Positions 11,523 through 18,330 of a stretch of 34,923 nt of DNA are shown piece after piece. Position numbers and translations under genes: made by a program. Positions within the stretch are counted from its first letter, which is position 1. Each line of letters starts with the position of its first letter. Below the pieces are notes generated by a model. That model did not search any database. It worked only from the letters and a program-made list of their open reading frames with translations, and was not told where the DNA came from. The DNA is taken from NCBI GenBank assembly GCA_017523925.1, contig JAFWVQ010000044.1, positions 1 through 34,923 on the forward strand, given 5' to 3'. The stretch comes from Clostridia bacterium. Its GTDB lineage: Bacteria > Bacillota > Clostridia > Christensenellales > CAG-138.

Positions 11523-12230
11523 ATGATCGAACGGGATGACGAAAAGCTGCGGCAAACGATTGCCGCAAACATAGTTTACTACCGCAAGCAGTGCAATCTG
11601 ACGCAGGATGAGCTGGCCGAGATGATCTACTATTCCGGCAAATCCGTCTCCAAATGGGAGCGCGGCGAGGGCGTGCCGGATATCTACGTGCTCGTGATGC
11701 TGGCCGAGATATTCGGCGTTACTGTGAACGATCTCATCTGCGAAAAGCACAGGAAGCACCGCCGCGCACAGCCGCAGCTCAAGCGCAGCATCATCACGCT
11801 GATGTCGCTCGGGCTCGTTTGGCTCGTGGCAACTTTGACGTACTTCTTCCTGCGCGTTGCCGCGCCGCAGCTTTCGGGCGCGTGGCTCGCGTTCATTGTT
11901 GCCGTTCCCGTGACCTTCATCGTGGCAACGGTGTTCACCTCGCTCTGGCATCCAAAGCTTTTGCGCTTCATCTGCATAAGCGGCATAGTTTGGAGCACGG
12001 CGATGGCGCTGCACGTGATATTCCGCATAGAGAATATGTTCCTTATATATGTGGTGGCAGGCATATTACAGCTTCTTATCGTGCTTTGGTATCTGCTTGA
12101 AAATACCGAGCTCTTCGCGGGCATCGCACCGAAGAAGCGGAAAATGCGCCGCTTGGACAGCTCGGAAGCCGCAAGCGAACCAATCGACGGCGGCGAAGCC
12201 GCGGAAAAAACAGATAACGAAGAAGAATAA
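11523..12230 (+). CDS. XRE-family transcription regulator with four membrane segments
   Basis: 235 residues. Residues about 8-72 are a Cro/C1-type helix-turn-helix domain (NLTQDELAEMIYYSGKSVSKWERG), typical of Bacillota regulators that pair DNA binding with a membrane domain. Four hydrophobic segments follow (about 89-110, 118-140, 147-167, 171-192), then a basic stretch (PKKRKMRR) and an acidic C-terminal tail. The membrane part probably senses or tethers the protein; no ligand can be inferred. The start ATG at 11523 has only a weak purine stretch before it and coincides with the predicted transcription start. The GNAT-like gene begins 21 bases after the stop, so the two are one operon. The target may be the operon itself. 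Confidence 0.85.
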   Translation: MIERDDEKLRQTIAANIVYYRKQCNLTQDELAEMIYYSGKSVSKWERGEGVPDIYVLVMLAEIFGVTVNDLICEKHRKHRRAQPQLKRSIITLMSLGLVWLVATLTYFFLRVAAPQLSGAWLAFIVAVPVTFIVATVFTSLWHPKLLRFICISGIVWSTAMALHVIFRIENMFLIYVVAGILQLLIVLWYLLENTELFAGIAPKKRKMRRLDSSEAASEPIDGGEAAEKTDNEEE

Positions 12231-12251
12231 TAATGAATTGGAGACTTCACA

Positions 12252-13103
12252 ATGCTCAGATCACTGAATGAAAATGAATTCGATCGCTATATCGACTTTG
12301 CCTACGAGCTTGCGCTCGACCCTACCCGCTCCGGCTACCCGACCTATACGGACGGCATCAAGACCAAGGCTGATTTCATCGAGCACTCGAAGCGCTCGCT
12401 TGCCGACGAGCGCGACGGCATCCTGCTTTACGAGCGGGACGGCAAAGTCTGCGGCTGGATACGGTATTTCACGGAGCCCGATGAAAAGTATATGCAAACT
12501 GATGCATTCAACATCGAAAGCGGCACCCGCGATGCGCTCCATGAATTCATCGCCTTCGCGCGCGAAAGGTTCCCCGGCTTCGATCTGCATCTTGGCTTCC
12601 CCGAAGAGAATACCGAGGCCGTTTCCGAGCTTGAAGCGCTCGGCTTTGAGCGGATCGAGGAAAGCTGTAACAACGCGCTCGATTATGAAAACTACGAGCT
12701 TCGCCCCGAGGATGAGCACGTTGTAGAGATCACCCGCGAAAACTATCCCCTTTTCGCCGCGCTTCACACTCAGGACGAGGACTATATGTACTGGACGGCG
12801 AAGCGCATCCTTGCAAAGCTCGACGATTGGAAGATATTTGCATATATTGAGGGCGGAAAAGCTCTCGGCGCGGTGTATTTCCGCTCCTTCCCCGAGCTCT
12901 CCGAGATAATCGGAATAGATTTTGAGGGCGACGTTTACAGCGGCGAAATGTTCCGCTTTCTGCTCACCTCCGCGCTCAACTACGATAAAAAGCACGGCGC
13001 GAAGCACATGGTCTTCTTCTGCGAGGAGCAGGAGCAGCCGGACGCCATCGCAGCCGGCTTCCGCTTGGTTGGCAAATACGTTTGCTATAAGAAAAAGCTG
13101 TAA
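12252..13103 (+). CDS. GNAT-like acetyltransferase, two-domain
   Basis: 283 residues. The N-terminal half has the strand order of a GNAT fold (DGILLYERDGKVCGWIRYF, then a helix, then ELEALGFERIEES, the usual C-terminal 'xxxGF' end). The second half repeats this plan (IFAYIEGGKALGAVYF ... AIAAGFRLVGKY), so it looks like a tandem GNAT protein. The acetyl-CoA loop motif (Q/R-x-x-G-x-G/A) is not clear in either half, so one or both may be inactive. Start 12252 has TTGGAG about 9 bases upstream and lies 21 bases after the regulator gene. The operon ends at the strong hairpin at 13152-13189. The substrate is unknown. Confidence 0.65.
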   Translation: MLRSLNENEFDRYIDFAYELALDPTRSGYPTYTDGIKTKADFIEHSKRSLADERDGILLYERDGKVCGWIRYFTEPDEKYMQTDAFNIESGTRDALHEFIAFARERFPGFDLHLGFPEENTEAVSELEALGFERIEESCNNALDYENYELRPEDEHVVEITRENYPLFAALHTQDEDYMYWTAKRILAKLDDWKIFAYIEGGKALGAVYFRSFPELSEIIGIDFEGDVYSGEMFRFLLTSALNYDKKHGAKHMVFFCEEQEQPDAIAAGFRLVGKYVCYKKKL

Positions 13104-13151
13104 GACGATGGATCGCTTGATATGATTCGTCCATTTGTCCGGTAATAAGTC

Positions 13152-13189
13152 AAAACGGGGCTCGACTGCGGTCAAGCCCCGTTTTTTTT
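13152..13189. terminator. Bidirectional terminator between convergent genes
   Basis: AAAACGGGGCT pairs with AGCCCCGTTTT, extended by GAC/GTC around a TGCG loop. Eight T residues follow on the plus strand and AAAACG becomes CGTTTT on the minus strand, so it can end both the GNAT operon and the gene at 13234-13908. Confidence 0.9.
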
Positions 13190-13233
13190 GCGCTGTTTCT
13201 TCTATTATAATTATATCTGCGTGCGCGAAACGA

Positions 13234-13908
13234 TCAGCCGTTCGCCTGAACCTCATCGCGCTCCGCATCGTAGGGGCGCAGGATGATGACGCGATCCTCG
13301 CCGAGGCTGGAGGGCATGACCGAGGCATCGCACTGATTCAGATAGTGGATACGGCAATCGCGTGCGGCGTCCACAAACGGAGCAAGCGTGCAAAGCTCGA
13401 TCTTAAGCTTGGGAGTTTTATAATGCATCGGGATCACGACCTTGGGCTTGAAGATATTCGCAAGCTCACGCGCCTCAAAATCGTCGATCGTATAGATCGC
13501 GCCGATGGGTACCATCATTATGTCGATATGACCGATAGCCTTAATAACCTCCTCGCTCGGGATCGCGCCGAGATCGCCGCAATGGAGCATGCGCATACCG
13601 TCCATCTCGTAGACGAACATGATGTTTTTGCCACGAAGGGAACCGCCGCAGCGATCGTGGTCAGTCTCATAACCGAAGATGCGCACACCGCCGATCTCAT
13701 ACTCACCCGGAGTGCGAATTATCGTGGTGTTGCTCTTAACAACGCTGATATTATTGTGATCGTTGTGATCATGGCTGATAGTGACCGCGTTGGCATATAT
13801 CTGCGGAAGATCATAGCCGATATACGGGTCGTATGGATCGGTCAGCACTGTTGTGCCGTTTGAATCGGTGAAAAGGAAACAAGAATGACCGTACCATCTG
13901 ATATTCAT
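13234..13908 (-). CDS. MBL-fold metallohydrolase, UlaG-like
   Basis: 224 residues from ATG 13908. An earlier in-frame start at 13959 would overlap the upstream gene by 35 bases, whereas 13908 has AAAGGAG about 11 bases before it and the family's usual N-terminus (NIRWYGHSCF). The metal-binding signature is H46-D-H-N-D50-H51, preceded by LTDPY (D24) and followed by HCGDLG and a late PMHYKT histidine, as in UlaG/YtnP-type hydrolases. Members hydrolyse phosphodiester, lactone or similar bonds, but many are uncharacterised; no substrate can be assigned. It lies 16 bases after an unknown gene and shares its promoter. Confidence 0.85.
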   Translation of the reverse strand: MNIRWYGHSCFLFTDSNGTTVLTDPYDPYIGYDLPQIYANAVTISHDHNDHNNISVVKSNTTIIRTPGEYEIGGVRIFGYETDHDRCGGSLRGKNIMFVYEMDGMRMLHCGDLGAIPSEEVIKAIGHIDIMMVPIGAIYTIDDFEARELANIFKPKVVIPMHYKTPKLKIELCTLAPFVDAARDCRIHYLNQCDASVMPSSLGEDRVIILRPYDAERDEVQANG

Positions 13909-13924
13909 AACAAAAAAAACTCCT

Positions 13925-14584
13925 TTACTTATTGGTATCTGAGGAACGAGCCTCGGCATATCTCAGCGCAGCCTGCATGGCTGCGGAGCATGAAGCGCCA
14001 AGCGGAGAGCCGGCGAGTGCAAAAAGCACCGCACGAACTGCTGCGGAATGCACGCTCTCAAGCTCCGCATCTGCGGCGGAGTAGAGCAGCAGGCAACGCA
14101 GCAGAGCATTGCGTGAAGCATCCGATCGACGCCACGGCACTCCAGAACGAACATAGGCATTGAGCAGCGAACGGGCATAGGGCGAAGCTTCACGATCGGG
14201 CGCGATCCCCGAAGGCGGCACACTCAGCTCATCCGGCAGTGAAAAACCGCTATCACGTATGGATGAGGCGGCTGCTTCGAGAAACGCATCGCCTATTGGG
14301 CAGATGGCGAAGCTCTCGCGGAGCACGATCTCGTCGAAGATCGCGGCAAGCGCCTGATCCGATGTATTCGCAGCGCCCGCAGTATCGGATGATGCAGTAA
14401 AAGCATCACGCTTGCGAAGATGCACGAGCACCGCCGCGCGGTCCGGCATTATTCGAGCGGAAACCGGCACGCTGTCCCCATCGCACAGTGGACTCACAGC
14501 TTCGATCGCAGCAGCCTCGAGCAGCTCGGGCATCTGCGCGACCGTCGCACCATCTAAAGCATATTTTTGCGAAGCATTCAACAC
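13925..14584 (-). CDS. Hypothetical protein, alanine- and serine-rich
   Basis: 219 residues, family not recognised. It starts with GTG at 14584; GAGG lies about 10 bases upstream and a strong promoter is placed correctly behind it. It has no signal peptide or membrane segment and looks largely helical, with many Ala, Ser and Leu residues (for example the last 70 residues). Several Cys and His are scattered without a metal motif. It forms a two-gene operon with the MBL-fold gene (16 bases apart), so a cytoplasmic role next to that hydrolase is likely, but nothing in the sequence says which. Reading-frame length, ribosome binding site and promoter support it as a real gene. Confidence 0.7.
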   Translation of the reverse strand: MLNASQKYALDGATVAQMPELLEAAAIEAVSPLCDGDSVPVSARIMPDRAAVLVHLRKRDAFTASSDTAGAANTSDQALAAIFDEIVLRESFAICPIGDAFLEAAASSIRDSGFSLPDELSVPPSGIAPDREASPYARSLLNAYVRSGVPWRRSDASRNALLRCLLLYSAADAELESVHSAAVRAVLFALAGSPLGASCSAAMQAALRYAEARSSDTNK

Positions 14585-14626
14585 GATAGAACATCCTCAA
14601 AATATACTATTGATTTTGACTCTTAT

Positions 14627-14655
14627 ATTATACCAATCTTTTTGTCCAATTTCAA
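14627..14655 (-). promoter_or_regulatory. Promoter of the hypothetical-MBL operon
   Basis: Minus-strand -35 TTGAAA (14650-14655), 17 bases, perfect -10 TATAAT (14627-14632). Confidence 0.8.
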
Positions 14656-14695
14656 ATATATTATTTCTTTTGAACAAAGGCCGCGCTCCAAAACG

Positions 14696-14724
14696 GAAGC
14701 GGACCCCGCTATGGGGTCCGCTTC
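14696..14724 (-). terminator. Terminator of the scaffoldin gene
   Basis: A perfect 12-base stem (GAAGCGGACCCC / GGGGTCCGCTTC) with a 5-base loop, followed on the minus strand by CGTTTTGG. A second smaller hairpin (ACGCTC...GAGCGT, 14731-14748) sits between it and the stop codon. The core GCGGACCC recurs in the palindrome inside citC. Confidence 0.75.
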
Positions 14725-14756
14725 GCTTCAACGCTCGCTATGGAGCGTATGGATGA

Positions 14757-17756
14757 TTAGTCTTCCTTCTTCCTGAAGAGCACGATGCCTGCACCGGCAA
14801 CTACGGCCGCGATACCTGCACCGACCATAGCGATGGTACCGGTGGGAGGTGCGGGCGGAGTGGTGGGCTCGGGAGTGGGCTCGCCGGGCTCTACCGGAGG
14901 CTCGGTGGGCTCTACCGGAGGCTCAGTGGGCTCTACCGGAGGCTCGGTGGGCTCTACCGGAGGCTCGGTGGGCTCAACGGGCTCGCCATCGATGATGGTG
15001 ATGCTGCCGTCCTCGGATTCCCAATCAACGTCGATCTCGTCGGAGTCGGGCATGTAGACCAGATCGGTCACATTGGCCTCGAGCACGTAAACGTCGCCAA
15101 CCTGAGCTTCCTCGGAAACGCGGAAGTAAACGGTGAATACGGTGCCTTCGGTGGAGAAGGGCTGCTCGGGGACGGGAGCAACGGCCGCGAAGCGGATTGA
15201 GCCTTCAACGGTCTCGAAGTCGATAACGTTGAAGCCGCCAAGCTCGATAACCTCGTTCATGAGGTCGCCGTTCTCAATATCCTCAACGGTGAGCATCTCT
15301 GCATCGTAGTCAAGCCAGTAGGTGAGGCCGTGCGCAGCGTAGTCGCCCTCAACGTGAACGGTTACGGGAACCAGTGCGCCGGGAACCGCTTCGACGTGAT
15401 CCACGGTGAAGCTCGCCATGTTGGTGGGCTCTACGGGAGGCTCGGTGGGCTCTACGGGAGGCTCGGTGGGATCTACGGGAGGCTCGGTGGGATCTACGGG
15501 AGGCTCGGTGGGCTCTACCGGGGGCTCGGTGGGCTCAACAACTTCGCCAACGGTTACGTAAGCGGGGTAAGCGATGTTGTCGATGGGGGTATTCTCGCCG
15601 CCGAGCGGGAAGTTGATGAACTCCTCAACAACGGGAACGAAGGCATACTGGCCCTCTGCGATGGACTCGCTCGCCTTGAAGGTGGCGGTGAAGATGATGC
15701 CGTTCGCGGTGAATGGATCGGTGGGCATCATGACGCCGAGGCGGATGGAGCCTGCGATGGTGGTGTAGTCGAGAAGAGCAAAGCCGTTGAGAGCGGTCAT
15801 CTGATCCATGACCTCGCCGTTGGCAGTGCCGAGAACGGTGAAGTTCGCGTCGTCGTAGTTGAGCTGGAGGTTGAGACCATGAGCCTCGAACTCGCCCTCA
15901 ACGCGGACGGTAACGTCGAATTCCTCGCCTGCCTCCACGTACTCGGGAGCTTCCACAGTGAACACTACCTGGCCGGGAGCGGGGGTAACGGGTTCGGGAG
16001 TGGGAGTTGCGGGAGCCGGAGTGGGCTCGGAGCTGCCGCCGCCGGTGACCTCGATGTAGTCAACGTTTGCGCGGAACATATCGGTCACGTTGTAGTGACG
16101 GATAGCAACCTTGATGGGGGTGCGGACGTTCGCATAAGCTGCGAGATCCACAGTGTACTGGGTGTCGCTGCCGGTGAGGGTGCAGCCGAAGATCTCGCTG
16201 GACCAGTTGCTGCCGCCGTCGGTGGATACGAACACGCCAAGGTACTCAGCCGCATAGGAGGGATCCTGACCTGCCGCCCAGAAGGTGAGCTGAGTGCCGG
16301 TGAACTCGGGGGTCACCATCCAGTTATCGGGAGTGAGAGCGCCAACATAGTTGATGTAGGACTCGGAGGCCATGAAGCCAAGGCCCTCGTGGTAGTTATG
16401 CTCGCCGTACTCAGCGCCATAGCACCACATCCAGTTGTTGCCGTCGCCATCCTGATCGAGGAATACGAAGCCCTGAGCCTCGGGATCCTGCTCGAAGTCC
16501 CAAATGATGCCGACTGCCGGCGGGTTGGTGGGATCTACGGGAGGATTGGTGGGAGGATTGGTCGGGGGATTGGTCGGGGGAACGGGGGTGGGCTCGGTGC
16601 TGCCGCCGCCGTTTACCTCGATGTAGTCAACATTCGCACGGAACATATCGGTCACATTGTAGTGACGGATAGCCGCCTTGATGTTCTGGCCTGCATATGC
16701 GGACAGATCAACGGTGTACTGGGTGTCGCTGCCGGTGAGGGTGCAGCCAAAGAGCTCGTTGGACCAAGTGCTGCCGCCGTCGGTGGATACGAATACGCCA
16801 ATGTACTCAGCAGCATAGGAGGGATCCTGACCTGCGCCCCAGAAGGTGAGCTGAGTGCCGGTGAACTCGGGAGTTACCATCCAGTTATCGGGGGTAAGAG
16901 CGCCAACATAGTTGATGTAGGACTCGGAGGCCATGAAGCCAAGGCCCTCGTGGTGGGTATGCTCGCTGTATTCAGCGCCATAGCACCAGGTCCAGTTGTT
17001 GCCGTCGCCATCCTGATCGAGGAAGGTGAAGCCCTGAGCCACGGGATCCTGCTCGAAGTCCCAAATGATGCCGGTGCCGGGATCAACGGGAGCGGGAGTG
17101 GGGGTCGTGGGAGCCGGGGTCGGAGTCGCGGGAACCGGAGTGGGGGTCGCGGGAACCGGAGTCGGAGTTGCGGGGACCGGAGTGGGGGTCTCCTCAGCGG
17201 GATTGCCAACGGTTACGGTAGCGCCATTCGCGGTGTTCTCGATCGGAGTGTTGCTGCCGCCGATGGGCATGTTGAAGAACTCGAGGACCACGAGCTCGAG
17301 GTCATAGTTGCCGTCGGCCGCGCCTTCAAGAACGCGGAAGGTGACGGTGAAGATGACACCCTGCTCGGTGAAGCCGTTCGTGGGCATCATGACGCCGTAG
17401 CGTACGGAGCCGGCAACGGTGGTGTAGTCGAGGAGACCGAAGCCGCCGAGGCTCTGAATCTGAGCCATAACGGGGCCGTTGGTGGTGCTGACTACTTCAA
17501 ACACCTCGGGATCGTAGTTGAACTGCAGGTTGAGACCGTGAGCCTCATAGCTGCCGCTGAGGCTGACCACAGCGTCAAAGGTTTCGCCTGCCTGAACGTT
17601 TTCGGGCGCTTCAGCAGAGAAGACAGCCGCGTCGGCAGGGGTAGCACCGGGCTTGCCCTCGTCGCCGTGGGGCAAGGTCTGCGTCATGGCAAATGCGGGA
17701 ACAGCAAGGGAAAGAACCATCGCCACCGCAACTACCATTGCAAGAAATTTCTTCAT
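14757..17756 (-). CDS. Surface scaffoldin-like protein: three cohesin-like and two cleaved-adhesin domains
   Basis: 999 residues from ATG 17756 (AAGGAG 9 bases upstream; the open frame extends to 17879 but without a signal). Order: signal peptide (1-23); cohesin-like domain 1 (43-183); Pro/Thr linker with PVPATPT repeats; cleaved-adhesin (gingipain-type) domain (229-381); PPTN linker; a second, nearly identical one (417-570); Pro/Thr linker; cohesin 2 (595-737); TEPPVEP repeats (740-778); cohesin 3 (781-922); more TEPPVEP; then APPTG (969-973), a membrane segment (975-994) and RKKED. The cohesin assignment rests on the pattern (AGxTFxxxVxLSG ... GLNLQFNYDPEVFEVV ... GVIFTVTFRV). Cohesins 1 and 2 are close relatives, 3 is more distant. 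The C-terminus looks like a sortase signal with Ala instead of Leu, or a plain membrane anchor. Four dockerin genes lie directly upstream, so it is probably their docking protein. No carbohydrate-binding module or dockerin is present in it. Confidence 0.85.
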   Translation of the reverse strand: MKKFLAMVVAVAMVLSLAVPAFAMTQTLPHGDEGKPGATPADAAVFSAEAPENVQAGETFDAVVSLSGSYEAHGLNLQFNYDPEVFEVVSTTNGPVMAQIQSLGGFGLLDYTTVAGSVRYGVMMPTNGFTEQGVIFTVTFRVLEGAADGNYDLELVVLEFFNMPIGGSNTPIENTANGATVTVGNPAEETPTPVPATPTPVPATPTPVPATPTPAPTTPTPAPVDPGTGIIWDFEQDPVAQGFTFLDQDGDGNNWTWCYGAEYSEHTHHEGLGFMASESYINYVGALTPDNWMVTPEFTGTQLTFWGAGQDPSYAAEYIGVFVSTDGGSTWSNELFGCTLTGSDTQYTVDLSAYAGQNIKAAIRHYNVTDMFRANVDYIEVNGGGSTEPTPVPPTNPPTNPPTNPPVDPTNPPAVGIIWDFEQDPEAQGFVFLDQDGDGNNWMWCYGAEYGEHNYHEGLGFMASESYINYVGALTPDNWMVTPEFTGTQLTFWAAGQDPSYAAEYLGVFVSTDGGSNWSSEIFGCTLTGSDTQYTVDLAAYANVRTPIKVAIRHYNVTDMFRANVDYIEVTGGGSSEPTPAPATPTPEPVTPAPGQVVFTVEAPEYVEAGEEFDVTVRVEGEFEAHGLNLQLNYDDANFTVLGTANGEVMDQMTALNGFALLDYTTIAGSIRLGVMMPTDPFTANGIIFTATFKASESIAEGQYAFVPVVEEFINFPLGGENTPIDNIAYPAYVTVGEVVEPTEPPVEPTEPPVDPTEPPVDPTEPPVEPTEPPVEPTNMASFTVDHVEAVPGALVPVTVHVEGDYAAHGLTYWLDYDAEMLTVEDIENGDLMNEVIELGGFNVIDFETVEGSIRFAAVAPVPEQPFSTEGTVFTVYFRVSEEAQVGDVYVLEANVTDLVYMPDSDEIDVDWESEDGSITIIDGEPVEPTEPPVEPTEPPVEPTEPPVEPTEPPVEPGEPTPEPTTPPAPPTGTIAMVGAGIAAVVAGAGIVLFRKKED
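14886..14981 (-). repeat. 21-base tandem repeats encoding TEPPVEP, C-terminal linker
   Basis: In-frame tandem units of 21 bases encode a proline-rich, acidic spacer (residues about 926-957) between cohesin 3 and the membrane anchor. They are prone to slippage, so copy number may vary. Confidence 0.9.
15426..15536 (-). repeat. 21-base tandem repeats encoding TEPPVEP/TEPPVDP, inter-cohesin linker
   Basis: Same unit as at 14886-14981, here between cohesins 2 and 3 (residues about 741-777). Some units read VDP instead of VEP. Confidence 0.9.
16047..16508 (-). repeat. Cleaved-adhesin repeat, scaffoldin copy 2
   Basis: Encodes scaffoldin residues 417-570. By eye nearly identical in DNA and protein to 16614-17072 and 24845-25303. 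It differs from copy 1 chiefly by a short insertion (ANVRTPIKV for AGQNIKA). Confidence 0.9.
16614..17072 (-). repeat. Cleaved-adhesin repeat, scaffoldin copy 1
   Basis: Encodes scaffoldin residues 229-381. The stretch from FVSTDGG to RANVDYIEV is almost the same as in the dockerin gene at 24845-25303, closer there than to its neighbour copy 2 in places, which suggests exchange between genes. Confidence 0.9.
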
Positions 17757-17906
17757 GCGTAAATCTCCTTCCAAAGATTTTTTAAGTCTAATGCACGGCT
17801 TTACAAGCTTCACCCTCGGATGAAGCCGGCAAAGCCGGCAGTAGCTTCGGATAGTCCTGCATGGAACGCGCTCATTCAAACGTATCGAAAGAGCCCATAT
17901 CCATAC
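17757..17906 (-). promoter_or_regulatory. Structured 5' leader of the scaffoldin gene, homologous to that at 27554-27678
   Basis: About 150 transcribed bases. The 35 bases next to the start codon (TTAGACTTAAAAAATCTTTG, then GAAGGAGAT) match the leader of the 24620-27553 gene almost exactly. AAATCT and AGATTT flank the AAGGAG site, so the ribosome binding site can sit in a small hairpin. Further up lies the hairpin GCCGGC-TTT-GCCGGC (17825-17839) within GAAGC...GCTTC. Confidence 0.65.
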
Positions 17907-17912
17907 GATAGC

Positions 17913-17941
17913 AGTATATCAGAAATCAAACAATATTGCAA
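17913..17941 (-). promoter_or_regulatory. Promoter of the scaffoldin gene
   Basis: Minus-strand -35 TTGCAA (17936-17941), 17 bases, -10 TATACT (17913-17918). The same two hexamers and spacing occur at 24390-24418. Confidence 0.75.
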
Positions 17942-18092
17942 TCATTTTTGCGGCTAAAAATAAAAAAATTTTTACCATTTCAGAGCGTATTTGTAAATCT
18001 TTTTTATTCCGTTAAGTTTTTTTTGCACGCTTTACCCGCCGCGGCTTTCACCGAGTGAAAAACCGTTCGGATCGGGAAAACGAGCCCATTTT

Positions 18093-18195
18093 GACCCGCA
18101 GATCTCGGCTCGGACGGCACGAAAACGAGAGCTTTGCCGCTCCCCTGTCCAAAGCCTCAAATGCGATATATCATATTCTATCCCGACTTTACCCG
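18093..18195. repeat. Diverged direct repeat of about 100 bases, copy A
   Basis: Begins GACCCGCAG and ends TTTACCCG, and aligns along its length with 18234-18328 with small gaps (shared words CGGC.CGAAAAC, GATATAT, ATAT). A degenerate hairpin precedes it (CGGGAAAA...TTTTGACCCG), matching the position of the real terminator before copy B. Non-coding. Confidence 0.7.
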
Positions 18196-18208
18196 CGAGA
18201 AAAACAGC

Positions 18209-18240
18209 GCGGGTCGGAAGAATGGATTCTTCCGACCCGC
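18209..18240 (-). terminator. Terminator of the 18331-20067 dockerin gene
   Basis: A perfect 14-base stem (GCGGGTCGGAAGAA / TTCTTCCGACCCGC) with a 4-base loop, followed on the minus strand by GCTGTTTTTC. It is about 90 bases after the stop codon. Confidence 0.85.
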
Positions 18241-18328
18241 AGCTCTCAGCTCGAGCGGCGCGAAAACACGGGGGCTTTTTGCGCTCTGTCGAAGCTTTGA
18301 ATTTGATATATTATATGTGATTTACCCG
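18234..18328. repeat. Diverged direct repeat of about 100 bases, copy B
   Basis: Partner of 18093-18195. It starts inside the right arm of the terminator and ends 2 bases before the stop codon of the dockerin gene. Confidence 0.7.
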
Positions 18329-18330
18329 TT

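Larger units (their letters stand above)
17757..18330. other. Intergenic region upstream of the scaffoldin gene
   Basis: About 574 bases with no gene. It contains the scaffoldin leader and promoter, an AT-rich stretch (about 17940-18025), and two diverged copies of a roughly 100-base element next to the terminator of the following dockerin gene. Confidence 0.75.

Noticed and set aside
12261..13328. Minus-strand open frame opposite the GNAT-like gene
   Set aside because: It crosses the strong bidirectional terminator at 13152-13189 and resembles no protein.
14886..15536. CRISPR array, because of regularly spaced short repeats
   Set aside because: The 21-base units are in frame, have no variable spacers between them, and encode the TEPPVEP linker.
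15330..17762. Long plus-strand open frame opposite the scaffoldin gene, rich in Gly and Val repeats
   Set aside because: It mirrors the repeats of the real protein, has no ribosome binding site, and the minus-strand frame has a signal peptide, domains and promoter.
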